Source of the DNA: Vigna angularis
Taxonomy: Eukaryota; Streptophyta; Magnoliopsida; Fabales; Fabaceae
Length of the DNA: 64,000 bases
Assembly: GCF_016808095.1 (NCBI RefSeq)
Contig: NC_068979.1
Location: forward strand, 29,531,960-29,595,959
Direction: 5' to 3'
The notes below the pieces were generated by a model. The model was not told the origin of the DNA. It saw only the letters and a program-made list of their open reading frames with translations, and searched no databases. The first letter of the stretch is position 1. Each line of letters opens with the position of its first letter. Both the position numbers and the translations under genes were made by a program. Of this stretch, positions 36,040 to 47,808 are shown piece by piece.

Positions 36040-37485
36040 AATTATAATGTATTCGATAATGTTTATGACAAAAATTAAATAAAATTAATTCTTTTAATTG
36101 TCATTTTATTAGGCCTACCATATATGCGAAAACTTAGTATAAATTATTAAATTTGCAAGTTAACAAATTAATATATAAAGAATTAGCATTTTATAGATAA
36201 TATGTGGAAGAAAAAAAAATGAAACCTAAAAAATTTATAATTTTTATAAGTATTTAATTTAATTCATTTCCTACATAATAATATAACAGAAGAAATTGGA
36301 AATAAAAAAATTAGGACAAAAAAATATATGATATGTGTTATATGATAAGTTTAAAATAAAGATTAATTAAAAAACAATAATAATAAGTAACTATGATAGT
36401 TAGTAATAGAGATCAATTTAAATTCTAAATCTCAATCAATTATATTTTAAATATTAATACTTTTTAGTTATAACATGATGTCTTAGTAAATATAATGACT
36501 AATTGTTTTGAGTCTCTAAACTTAGTTTCTATTAAATAATTTTCTTATATTGCATTATGCATAAATGAAATATAAATTACTTCAAATAACTATTTTACTA
36601 ATAAAAAAATAAAGTATTTTCAAAATTTCATAACCTATTTGCTCTGTTTTTTTTTTCCATGTGTTCATACTAAACAATGAATTATAATTGAAGTTTCTAT
36701 ATGAAAGGTTCATGAATAAACGAATTCCTATTTTCTTGCTGAATGATACGTAATGATCAAATTAAGGCAAAACAATCCTTACAATATAACTAAAATAACA
36801 AAGTATCACACAAAAGATTAACATCTTTAACACTTTATAATATTGTACAAAATGCAAAAACACATTATTGACTTATTTTTATCGATAGGATAAGATTTGA
36901 CGATAAATGTTAATTACCGACAAATACTTTATTTGATTTGTTAATAGAAATGTTTGTCGATAAGTTATAATTATTGACGAACGTACATATTTAATTTATC
37001 GATGAACAAAGTTGTATGTGCAATGGTTAGCTTAATTTCCTGATGAATATAGTTGTCTACGTGTGAGTGTTGTATAAGTTATAATTAGAGTTATGCATGT
37101 TAGGACTAAGCTCTTTTGAGTGTTGTTTAGACTGTGTTTAAAGTGGCTCTTTGAGCTGTTAACCAAATCCCTTTTGGTAGGTAGTTTGGTTGAGTGGAGG
37201 GCTCTCATGGTATTGAATTCAGGGGACAGATGTCTATGCATAAAAATCTCTAAGAATTGTGTTTGGGCTTGCTTGATTGTAAAGGGTCTTTAGAGTATTG
37301 AGTTTAAAATATGGATGTTTCTAAATAAAGAACTTTATGGATTGGTATTTGATGTTCGATTTTTAGATTGTCGAGTTCAGAAGATGATTGTTTCTAAATA
37401 GAGAGCTTTAGGGACTAATATTTGGTTTAATGTGGGTGACATAATACTATTAAATGAATATTGCAAGAAGATATGACATGTTGAT
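36040..37485. other. AT-rich intergenic DNA, no gene seen
   Basis: The first part is the 3' flank of the defensin-like gene. Around 36880-37020 there are several variants of GTCGATAA/TTACCGACAAA, suggesting an old transposon fragment. From 37230 to 37440 a word of the type 'ATGTTTCTAAATA.AGA.CTTTA' occurs twice. No protein is supported. Confidence 0.5.
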
Positions 37486-37494
37486 TTGTTTTTA

Positions 37495-38477
37495 GGCTTA
37501 ATACCTATTTTGGTCCTTTTAGTTTTGTTCAAAGTGGTCCTCGACTTTTTCTTCAAAGTGGTTATAATTTTTGTAATTTTTGTTCAATTTGGTTCTTTTT
37601 CCTAACGACATCTAAATCGTTAACGACGACTCCACAATGAAATGTTTTCACATTTCTAGTTCGTGGTGACTCTCGCAGTGGTGTGAAGATAAGATGCTCG
37701 CGAAGTGCCCACGATTTAGGGGTTTCCTTATTATAGGTTTCTCTTAGTTCTTCTACAGGTTTTTAGTGATGAAGGTGTGAGATCTGTGGTGGAGATTTAG
37801 GCTTTTGCGATTTGGGTTTTGGTTTGCAGATTATGGTTCGCGATTTTGGTTTTTGTTTGCAAATCAGGGTTTGTGATTTAGGGGTTTCTTTGTTTCGTGA
37901 TGTCGTGGTTCTATTTCCTTATAGGTTTCTTTGTGCGATAAAAGGTAATTCACGAGGATGAACGAACTTGGGTATCTCGCGGTTGCACGATGACTTCTCT
38001 TGGTTCTTCTGAAGATTTTTGGTGATGAAAGTGCGAGATCTGTGGTGGAGATTTAGGTTTTTGCGATTTGGGTTTCGTTTTGCAAATTAGGATTCACGAT
38101 TTGAGTTTTTGTTTACAGATTATGGTTTGTGATTTTGGTTTCTGTTCACAGATTAAGGTTCGCGATTTGGGTTTTTGTTTGTAGGTTGTGGTACGAGAAA
38201 GAAGATGGTAGTGCATTGTGGCAATGTAATAAAGGGGAGGGAGAGTTTGGTGAGTGATGATGCATTGGCGCTGAAGTCGAGGATGTTGGAAAGAAGATGA
38301 GATGATGCGAGAATCAAGTTATTTACTCAGAGCTCATGTGGACACAATGCCGATTTAGAAGCAAAGACCAAATTAAAAAAAAAACACAAAAGTTGAGACG
38401 ATTTTAAACGTCTTAAAAAGTCGATAATAACTTTGAACAAAATTAACAAAAATAAAAACCAAAATATATATTAAATC
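37495..38477. mobile_element. Mutator-like element, 983 bp, with internal duplication
   Basis: The ends are inverted copies: the left reads GGCTTAATACCTATTTTGG and the inverted right reads GATTTAATATATATTTTGG, and both arms go on through TTTTGTTCAAAGT and TCGACTTTTT for roughly 100 bp. The 9-mers directly outside are TTGTTTTTA (37486-37494) and TTATTTTTA (38478-38486), which match at eight of nine positions as expected for an aged Mutator target duplication. The interior is G/T-rich and contains a direct duplication of about 75 bp (near 37750 and 38002) around GAGATCTGTGGTGGAGATTT. There is no transposase. Confidence 0.75.
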
Positions 38478-38486
38478 TTATTTTTA

Positions 38487-39123
38487 TGTTAACTCATCCT
38501 TGTGTATTTATGTTTAAGTGTGACAACATACAAACTGACATTGAAATACATTGAAAAGTGGAAAAGTAAAAAAAATATGCATAAGTGTGAAGAGTGAAAA
38601 ATAAAAAGAATATAACATAAGAATTTTCTTTTAGATGATATATTATATTCTACTACAATAAAATTTTATGTAAACTGAGTAATTCATGTTATAAATAAAA
38701 TTTGAGTAAATTTGGTAAATGATCCAATTTTTTTTTCTGAATTATGATTAAAAGTAAATGCTTGTAGCACTGAAATTTTGGAGTGTTATAATATATATTT
38801 TTTCATATACCCAAAACATTTTATACGTAAACTAATTTAAATACACATTTTTTAAGATTTAGAATTATCTCCTGTGATAGTAATTTGACATCCCTGAACA
38901 CATAATACTTGGTATGGAATAATTGACCAGTGTTGACATAATTTTTTTTTTATAAAAAAATATTTATATTTTATTTTCTTAAAATTATAATGTTTACACG
39001 GCTAATTAGGTGAGAAAAATAGTGAGATTTTATGAAGAATGAAAACCCTGAGCCAAGCATCCCCTTAAACCCCAAAGGCGAAAAGCAACAGAGTTCCCAT
39101 TCCATGGTCGTCGAATCACGACA
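38487..39123. other. ERG upstream region
   Basis: The stretch is AT-rich, with no gene. The final 100 bases before the ATG become GC-richer and are probably the ERG leader. Confidence 0.55.
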
Positions 39124-42100
39124 ATGAAAGCCTTGAGAACCCTAAGAAGGACCCTCTATTTCCCCGCCTCTCACGCTCCCACCCCTCTTTTCTTCTCCGC
39201 CCAACCGCAGCCTCAGCCTCGCCCCGACGACCCCACCACCTCCGCGGACTCCGACTCCGTCTTCGACAGCTCCCACTATGCCCTCGACACGGACCCCGGG
39301 CCCAAGCTCGGGCCCACGTGGGACGACAAGTACCGGGCCCGCGCGGACCGGGTGGTGTTTGGAGAAGAGGGCCCGAAGGGGAAACTGCGGCTGAAGGAGG
39401 AGCAAGATGAGATGAGGAGAAGGATTCTAGCCAAGGCCTTGCTCGAAGCCGCGGTGGAAAACGAGGAGGAAGATGAGGAAGTAGAAGGAGCGAAAGGCAT
39501 GGTGAAGGAGGAAGAGCAAAAATCGTTGTCCGTGGGAATCATTGGCGCTCCCAACGCTGGCAAGTCTGCGCTAACTAATTTTATGGTTCGTTCCAAGTAA
39601 TAATCGTATCATTCGCAAATTCTCAAGTTCATTTCTAGTATCGTAATTTTTCTCACTGGTATTCTTCAACGTTCTAAATTGCTGTCACGGTTGCAGTTTT
39701 TGTTGCGTTCCTTCTTGTTATGACCAAAAACAATAATTTTAGAAAAATACGAAAAAAAAAATGGAGAACCAAAATTGAAAACCTCAATTACGGTCATGGA
39801 GATCCAAAAAGCTTAGGTGTTGAGGTCGAAATGGCACTTGCTGAGCAATATTTAGTTTCATGACTTGTTCGGTTTTTAGTTTGGGATGCTTCAAAGTAGT
39901 GGAAAGTAAACTCGTAAACTCAGTTTCATGAAATGTGTGGTTACCTTCAAAAGGTTTGCTTGCACGTTAATTTTTGTCCGGAAACTCAGTTTATATAAGC
40001 AAGTCATGAGTTAAACTTAATTTTGAAATAAAACGTAAAGTTTACAAACTTTAATGCGAAGATGTAGTTGAGCATTGTGCCAGAGTTGCAATTGTTGACC
40101 ACTTCTGATGAAAAATTGCACATAAATATGGAGAATTGCAGACAAATGCAGCTCATTGTGCCTCAATTTCAGTGGTGCAGATCGCAAAAGCCTTAATGTT
40201 GTGGAAGAAATGTGGTTGCCAAAATTTTTAACAAAATAATTTTTTTTGAAATATATGACACATTGTGGACAAATGTGGTTCATATGGCCACGATTATGGT
40301 TGTGGAGATCACAAAATCCTCTATGTTCTGGCTGAAATTGCGGTTGCTGACTGTTTCTTAATATCTTGTGTGATTTGATTATATACGCATATCTTTGCAA
40401 AGAGGTTATGGGACTAAATTAACGTTTTTAAAACATTGATTGCTTGATTCTGTTGATCATTGAGGAAGAATAAATAATCGATTAACGAGTTTTTAGGTGA
40501 CATTGATCTTTTAAGAAGTAGTAGGTGATGCCTAACTGTATATTTTCAGAATTTATGCTTCCTACCTAGCATCTTCGGTGGTGGATGATCTCATCATTTT
40601 TTTTTTCTGAATGTGATGTATGCATTTTCTGATTTGTCTTAGGTTGGGACAAAGGTAGCAGCAGTTTCACGGAAGACAAATACCACAACTCATGAAATTG
40701 TGGGAGTATTGACAAAAGGAGACACCCAAATTGTGAGTGACTGGTTTGCTTGTGTTACTTCTTTGTGGGTAAAAAGGAACACTGACAGAACGAGTAGACC
40801 TCTTCCATTGGAGCTAGGTGGTTGTACTATTATGATTTATAACATATTACCTTCAATAAATTAGGAGACTTTTGTTTATGGATATATGATTCTCATTTGT
40901 TCCAAAATGTGGTTTTTGAAATGCTTGATTAAACAGGTGTCAGTTCGTCTGAGAATGATATACTTAACCTGTAGAATTGTTGCATCTGGTAAAATATTCT
41001 ATATTCAAATAATAACAGTAATAGACTAGCTAGTCCATTTCTATTATTGGTATATGCATGATCACTAATCAATGAACCTTGATATTCTTTATGTGATTCA
41101 TTCTGAAAATTGAAGAGATTATTTCATTGTGAAATGAGGATATTTTTTCACTTTAGCAGGTAGGATATCTTTTCAAGTCTAACGCTAGTAGACCCTTATG
41201 TACATTGTATTTCAATTTGCGAAATGTAATTCAATGATCATGGGAGGGAAGTGAAGAATCCAGTTAAAGAATTTTCTTTTCCTTATATTAACATAGCAGC
41301 TTTTGCTGTACGTTTCTCAACGATACCATTTTACTTGAATGAGTTTGGAGACCATGTTGAGGCCTAGAAAAAAGTGGATGTTGACTGTGATGGTGACAAG
41401 TGACATGAAAAGGTGTTCTCAGGAGGTTTTAGCTTAGAATTAAAGTACCCATTGCTGCAGATTTCCTTGAACTGTTATACAGCTTATGACTAAAAATCCA
41501 ACTAAACTATGTGCAAGCATTTTGATATATTCTACTCTACCTTTACATTTTTACTACTTCCAATGCTTTATGTCGTTCTCAACCTACCACTTGTAAGCCT
41601 TGCCTTTTGTCATTTGTTTATGATTTGCTGAATTATATTTATTAAGAACTTTGAATTGAAGATTTAGTTATCCACGATCTTGCTATTTTATTCTTGTTTT
41701 TATAGGCCTAAAATTTGATTTTTATTAATACATTTTACTTATCTACATATACTCAGTGTTGTAATATTCTTTTTGCAGTGTTTTTTTGATACACCAGGGC
41801 TCATGTTGAATATCGCTGGATTTCCTTATAGGGATGTCAAAGTCCGTGTTGAAAGTGCTTGGAGTTCTGTCAATCTCTATGAAGTGCTCATAGTCATTTT
41901 TGATGTTCATAGACATATTACCAGGTCAAGGTTTATTAAATAAATTATGGAGTTGTCTTAGTCTTGTGTTTCTACCTATTGCTTTCTATATTAAGTCTCT
42001 GTTTTGATAACCTTTTCTATAGGTGTTTATAAAAGAAGATACCTAGGTAAAATGTATTGAATTCAGTTACAAGTTAAAATCTTCTCAGATTTTGGAGAAC

Positions 42101-45017
42101 TTAAAAAGAGATTTTTTTTTTAAAAAAAGATTAAGTGTATATGTGTTTTATAACTTATAGGAGAAGCTCAATTCATTTTACTTTTTTGTTTTTTTCCTAT
42201 AAGGTTTTGTGAAGAAGTTTATCCAAATAGAGGCCATAGGTTTTTGGGGGAATTGCAAATAACAAACCCATGTTAAAATTGTGTATGTTGAAATAAAATG
42301 GTGGGGGCACCGTTTAAAATGTCTTGTAATTAAGTGTTCATTTATTTTAAGTACTACTTTAGCAAGAGTTCATTCATATTTTAGACGTGCCCAATTTTTC
42401 TATTTTATTTATCCTAGTATATATGGCTTTGGTTGTTTTTCCCTATAAGACATGCCTTTGAGTTTTCTGAAAATGTGATATGAATAATGTCTACCCTTCT
42501 ATTAGTATTTACCTTATCTCTCAGTATACCTTTGGGATATTCTGTATACCTTTGAACTTTTAAAAATATTTATGCGTTAAACTCTAGGAAAGAGAGAAAC
42601 ATTGAGCTGAAACCGTGTAATTCTATGAAAACATGGGTGCTTTATTTATATTGAGAAAAAAATAATCTATACAATTAATATTAGTATTTACCTTATCTCT
42701 CTCAGTTAGTCAGATTATATAGCTACTTAACTTAATCTATGGACAATCCTTTGGGATATTCTGTATACCTTTGAATTTTTTAAAATATTTATGCGTTAAA
42801 CACTAGGAAAGAGAGAAATTTGTATGCTTGGATTGAGTTTATTTGTTCCAAGCTTGGTACATACAATTTGTATACTCTAGTTTAAGGGGGAGTGTTAGAA
42901 TATTTACCCTATTTATTATTGTTAGAGTATTTACCCTATTTATTATTGTTAGAGTATTTACCCTATTTATCATTGTTAGAGTATTTACCCTATTTATCAT
43001 TATTGTATTAGAACTACCTATTTTGTATCAGAACTTTCTTACATATAGAATGAGAGTGAGAGGGATCTTTCAAGCCTTCTAGAATTATTTTACAGTTTCA
43101 ATCTCAAGTGGATCAATTCCTTATTTCAATAGTTATAACAACCTTACTCAAGCTTGAGCTTATAGGTCGTATATAACCAATCCTTGGTGAATATTTTAGT
43201 CAATTGTTTACTAGAGTTGACAAATCTAGTTGTGATAACTTTATATTTTAATTTTTCTTGTAAAAAATAACAATCTGCCACAATATTTTTGGTCCTCTCA
43301 TGAAAGAGAGGATTAGAGACAATGTGTGATCTTGTTTTGTTGAGATTATTATTTTGATTAGCAATAGGCCAAATCAATTGCAACCTGTTATCACAATATT
43401 TTTGCCTCTTAATCTTTTTCCCTTACTATAGTTTTATGTTTTGATGGCACATTTTCTTTGTATTGTTATTGTGACCACATCCTATTAAAAATTTGATTAA
43501 AACAGGCCTGATCAAAGAGTGATACAATTAATTAAACGAATGGGAACTCGATCGGTTCTAAATCAAAGGCGAATTTTGTGTATGAATAAGATTGATTTAG
43601 TAGAGAAAAAGAAAGACTTGTTGAAGGTTGCTGAAGAGTTCAAAGATCTTCCTGGATATGAAAGGTAAGGTTTTGTCGTGGAAAGACTAGGATAGACAAT
43701 GGTCTGCAGTATGATGGCAACTTTTGTGTGGATTGACTCTAGTTCTTAAGCTAGCTTCTAATACCTTTTTTTTTTTAAATATTATTTAGGCATTTCATGA
43801 TATCAGGATTGAAGGGGGCTGGTGTAAAAGATTTGACTCAGTACTTGATGGAGCAGGCATGGATCTTTCTATTTCTACTGTCTTGTTGGTGTAAACAAAT
43901 AATTCAATAGTTCTTCTAAAAAAATAGCAATGTGTTCTTTTGTTATTTTGCATATTTGCATTTATTTTCTTTTGCAATTACATTTTTTATAGTTCTTGCA
44001 GTTGCCGATATCTTTGACTAGATAATCCTCGCTTAATTTTGGTTTTTTATTGTTTCTTATGCATAGGCCGTTCAACGACCCTGGGAAGAGGATCCCCTTA
44101 GCATGAGTGAGGAAGTTATGAAGATGATAGCAGTAGAAGTCGTGCGTGAAAGGTTATTGGACCACGTACATCAGGTAGTTGTTGAATCCAATCCATTCAT
44201 TCTTGTAATATGTAGCTAAAAATTGTGAGAAATATATGGTATGATTTGGCTAATTGTGTAACAATATTATATATATTGACCAGCAAATTTATCAATTCAG
44301 GAAATTCCGTATGATATTGAACATCGATTGATTGATTGGAAAGAGTTACGAGATGGTTCTCTTAGGATCGAGCAGCACTTCATCACTAACAAATTAAGCC
44401 AACGCAAGATTATTGTGGGGAAGAATGGCTCAAAAATTGGGTAACGTATATTTTAGCCTTTCCTTTATGTAGCTTAACAGAGTTTGCTATTATTAATTTT
44501 ATCAGTTTCTCCTGTTTTGAATATTATATGACATGATTGGAATGCTTTGGTTTAAGTTCAATCAAAATATATGCGAAAAACAAGGGTGTCTCCATCTTGT
44601 TTTGTGCTATATCTTTGAGATTTTCAAGTTTAGTTGTGCACTTTTGGTTAATCATGATGGTTTTCTGAACTCAGGAATAGAAGCGATAAACGTCTTATGC
44701 TGGAAATTTTCCATTTTCTGTAGATTGTTCCGTTTTAATCTTAGGTCTTATTTTATTTCATTTTGTTGTCTGAATCTACCTTCCTCATGCCCTCATCCAT
44801 CTCCTGTAAGGCAGTGTATGCTTTTTGCATTAACTTTTTCACCCCTGCATCCTTCAGATGAACAGGTATTTGGGTTTTCATTATGTTGAGGTAAGGAAAC
44901 TTTTGTTTATATACGCTTGTTTATTACAGGAGAATAGGAATTGAAGCCAATGAAGAGCTAAGGTCCATTTTCAAAAGGCAAGTGCATCTAATTCTCAAAG
45001 TTAGTCATAAAAAGTGA
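39124..45017 (+). CDS. ERG: Era-like GTPase ERG, organellar ribosome assembly factor
   Basis: A GTPase of the bacterial Era family, expected to act in small-subunit ribosome maturation in mitochondria. The eight exons are 39124-39585, 40643-40732, 41779-41924, 43506-43664, 43790-43856, 44067-44174, 44301-44440 and 44930-45017, giving 419 residues; phases agree throughout. The N-terminal 35 residues are Arg/Pro-rich and almost free of acidic residues, as for a targeting presequence. An acidic linker (VENEEEDEEVEG, about 111-122) precedes the G domain. The G1 loop is GAPNAGKS (141-148), G3 is DTPG (188-191) and G4 is NKID (260-263). The C-terminal KH domain contains the GKNG loop within KIIVGKNGSKIGRIGIEANEEL, followed by HLILKV. 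The intron after 43856 uses a GC donor. Intron 3 contains copia debris. The gene looks functional. Confidence 0.93.
39770..40365. repeat. degenerate repeat in ERG intron 1
   Basis: The intron contains recurring variants of 'ATTGTGGACAAATGTGG', 'GTGGAGATC.CAAAA.CCT' and 'GAAATTGCGGTTGCTGAC', which suggests an old multi-copy repeat. I could not define ends or a class. Confidence 0.35.
42533..42821. repeat. direct repeat of about 70 bp in ERG intron 3
   Basis: Near-identical copies lie at about 42533-42600 and 42750-42821. Each contains 'TTTGGGATATTCTGTATACC' and 'TATTTATGCGTTAAAC.CTAG'. A second shared word, ATTAGTATTTACCTTATCTC, occurs at about 42503 and 42681, so the whole segment seems to be a diverged duplication with an offset of 180-220 bp. 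Confidence 0.75.
42833..43383. mobile_element. Ty1-copia LTR with pol ends on both sides, ERG intron 3
   Basis: An LTR-like segment (42893-43140) begins TGTTAGAATATT and ends TTATAACA. On its left the plus strand reads like the end of copia pol followed by a polypurine tract (TTTAAGGGGGAG, 42881-42892). On its right the minus strand (43383-43144) encodes the end of copia RNase H, including SNPLFHERTKNI and TRFVNSSKQLTKIFTKD. Two pol ends therefore face one LTR, which means nesting or rearrangement. All copia sequence is truncated. Confidence 0.7.
42894..43001. repeat. 27-bp tandem repeat, four units, in copia LTR
   Basis: Units start at 42894, 42921, 42948 and 42975. The consensus begins GTTAGAGTATTTACCC and continues TATTTATTATT. 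Confidence 0.95.
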
Positions 45018-45950
45018 TTCTGGCATAGATTCGATGTTGAAGTATCCCTTCTTTGCCACACTCTGCTATGCTGTATGTGAAATGCCAAAGCTGTTCTGCA
45101 AAGTAACAAAACCATGCTAGATGTCATGGTGATCTTGGAGAAAATCATGGGTACAGGTTGAGTTCATTTTTGATCGTTCGTACGAGCAAAGTGTTGTGCC
45201 TATTGTTTTACTGTGTATGAGTTTCGAAAGGAAATTTCCATATTCTGTTTTTGTTTACTCAAATATAATTTGGTTTATACATGGTTCTATAAAAGTAGAC
45301 AATTAGCACATTAGCTCTGAAGTTGTATGATTTTTACTTTGGGTTGCCTTAGAGTTGCCCATTGGCCCTCTCTCATTTGGTGAGATAAGAGACTTTGCTA
45401 TTGTGTAATTTTATCTTATGTACAGAAATCGAGTATCAAGCTGTGCTTAATTCACATCTCGTGTTATCTAAACATTGTAAGGTTGTTATGTGCGAAACTA
45501 GAAATTGGTTTCTCCTCTTCAACTTGGAAATAAGTTTGAGCAACACTCTTGAAGGTTGGATTTGGAAGCTTTGGAAGCGTTAGATTTGATCTGTAAGAAA
45601 AAATTATGTAAGTTTCCATTAATTCAAAAGTTTTGTTTAATCAAGAATAAGAATGTTAAAACATCATTATATTATCTGGGATCCTAATTAAGTAAATATC
45701 TCAACTAGTATTATCAAACATATGCAACGTCCCTAAATACATATAAAATTAAGGAAGAAACAAACATTTAGGGCTATACTTTACTGTTCTTAATCCTACT
45801 AATAGTAACATTATTAGTATATTCAATTTCTTTCCTAAACGTCAAATCCTTGAACTCACGTGCTTTAAAAGTTTCATACAATTTAGCCATAAACAATTGG
45901 TTTTTTAATAAGTTTTCGTATCTTAAAATAATTTAAACAAATTTAAAGAG
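45018..45950. other. ERG 3' flank
   Basis: No coding sequence is supported. The first few hundred bases are likely the ERG 3' UTR. The remainder is AT-rich. Confidence 0.5.
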
Positions 45951-46670
45951 TAAGGAAAAGAGAAAATTATATAGGTAATTTTTATACTGGTTCGAATCAC
46001 ACATATCCTACATCTAGTTGTTAGAACACATATCTTGTTACTCAAGAGATGAAACTCACTTCTCCTAAAACCCATAAGGGATGAACATCTCCTCTGAATG
46101 TTTCACGAAGGATGAACACCTCTTTTGAATCTTTACAAAGGATGACAACCTTTTAACAAAAACACTCAATCACACTCCTAGTAAAAGTTCTCGCTCTATG
46201 CCAACACGTCAAGTTCTCAAAGCCACAACACAAGGGTTACACAATCCCTAGAACACTAATCATCGCCTAGAACACTAATCATCGCGTGCAACATATAAGA
46301 ATTTCGAAATAAACGTATTTAGTATGTTGTACTTTAGAATGAGTTTGAATCTAATTTATAGAGATCTTGTCCAAGGATACCATAAAAAAAATTCTTTGTC
46401 AACTAATTAACGTATCAAAATCAATTATCCACTTATGGTAATTGATTATACATACCTCAAAAAATCTATTGTCAACTAATTAACGTGTCAAAATCAATTA
46501 TCCACTTATAATAATTGATTATGCATTTAATGAATGTACAATGGTAAATAAAACTTATTTAAAAATTCTGATAATTGCTCGTGATAATCAATTATGACAA
46601 GTCATAACTTATTACTAATAATAGATTATTACAATTTGATAATCGATTATCTTGAATATAAGATGAAGTT
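45951..46670. repeat. unclassified repeat with 74-bp duplication and AATTGATT palindromes
   Basis: The left part contains a style of sequence ('ACTGGTTCGAATCACACATA', then repeated 'AAGGATGA.CACCTC' words) that I associate with legume repeats. At 46397 and 46471 there is a direct repeat with 74-bp offset, marked by TGTCAACTAATTAACGT.TC. Several words of the type TAATTGATTAT and AATCGATTAT follow. Confidence 0.6.
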
Positions 46671-47808
46671 TTCTTATTTAAAATGCATTTTAACGCAACC
46701 AGGCAAACAATACATAGAATCAAAGATAAACTACATCCTATACATAAACCTACTAATTTACAAAAGTTTTAATCCAAGACAAATCTTCATGAAGATCTTT
46801 TTGCAATAAAAGCACTTAAGACTTAATTTTGAGATATTATCAAAACTTATTCTCTTCAACTTTATGCTAACCGTTTCCAACCTCAAAATGGAAAATACCT
46901 ACTCACCAGCTTAAGAGTAATGTTAGAATGTGTTTTATTAGCTGTATTATTTCTGTCAAGTTTGTGTTTTGTTGTTTCCTTATTTAGCATATTATAAGAG
47001 TATATGACGAGGATATCCCTTAATCATAGGAATTCGGTTGTCTACGTGTTATTATTATACTTTCTAAAGTAGCTTTCTAGTCTTACAGCATAATATATTA
47101 AAAATGATTCTACCTTAAATTATAAGACTATTTATGATGGCCCATTTAGCAGCTTTGGGCTCGGTTGTGGCTACGCAACAATAGTGCACTGTTTAAAACC
47201 GTCGTGACAATGTTATAGTTAAAAAATTAAAATAGAAAATGTTGTTCAAACTAAAGATTTGTGAGGTTTATGTTGGAGCCGTTCTTGAGAACAGAGGATG
47301 AAGAAAAGATACTTGGCGCTGTTGAAATAATCTGTAATTCTGAATCATATAAAGAGAGACCTGTGTTACAATGCCAATGTGGAACTGAGGATGGTATTGC
47401 CAAGTATACAAGCTAACATTAGGACATAGTCTTACTCCAAACAAGAAGAGTGAAATATAAATCAATAGCAACCGATGTTCAAACCCACCATTTTGCCTTC
47501 TACATCAGATTCTCTTACGAGTAAGACAGGAAGTCATTCGTTTTAGTTCTCCATCCAGCCAAAAAGATAGTAGCCATTCATTTTCCTCCAATAGTCCATA
47601 AACATGAAACATTGTGTATTCTGCGATTGTATGCAAAATTCACTGAACTGAAGAGTTCCATGGTAAAAATAAAACATTTGAACGTGAAACTTCCATATTG
47701 CTTTTACCAGTTAAAAAATCACGATTCAAACTAAAAGATTGTAAATCAATTGTTGATTACCTCTCTACTTTCGCAAGACCAATTTTGGTCCAGATATGGG
47801 AAAGGGCC
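46671..47808. other. intergenic DNA, 3' flank of the PPR gene
   Basis: I see no gene. The part near 47700-47808 is the probable 3' UTR of the PPR gene on the minus strand. Confidence 0.5.

Noticed and set aside
42843..43082. A 79-codon plus-strand frame
   Set aside because: It is a product of the 27-bp tandem repeat in the copia LTR (repeated VFTLFII) and not a gene.
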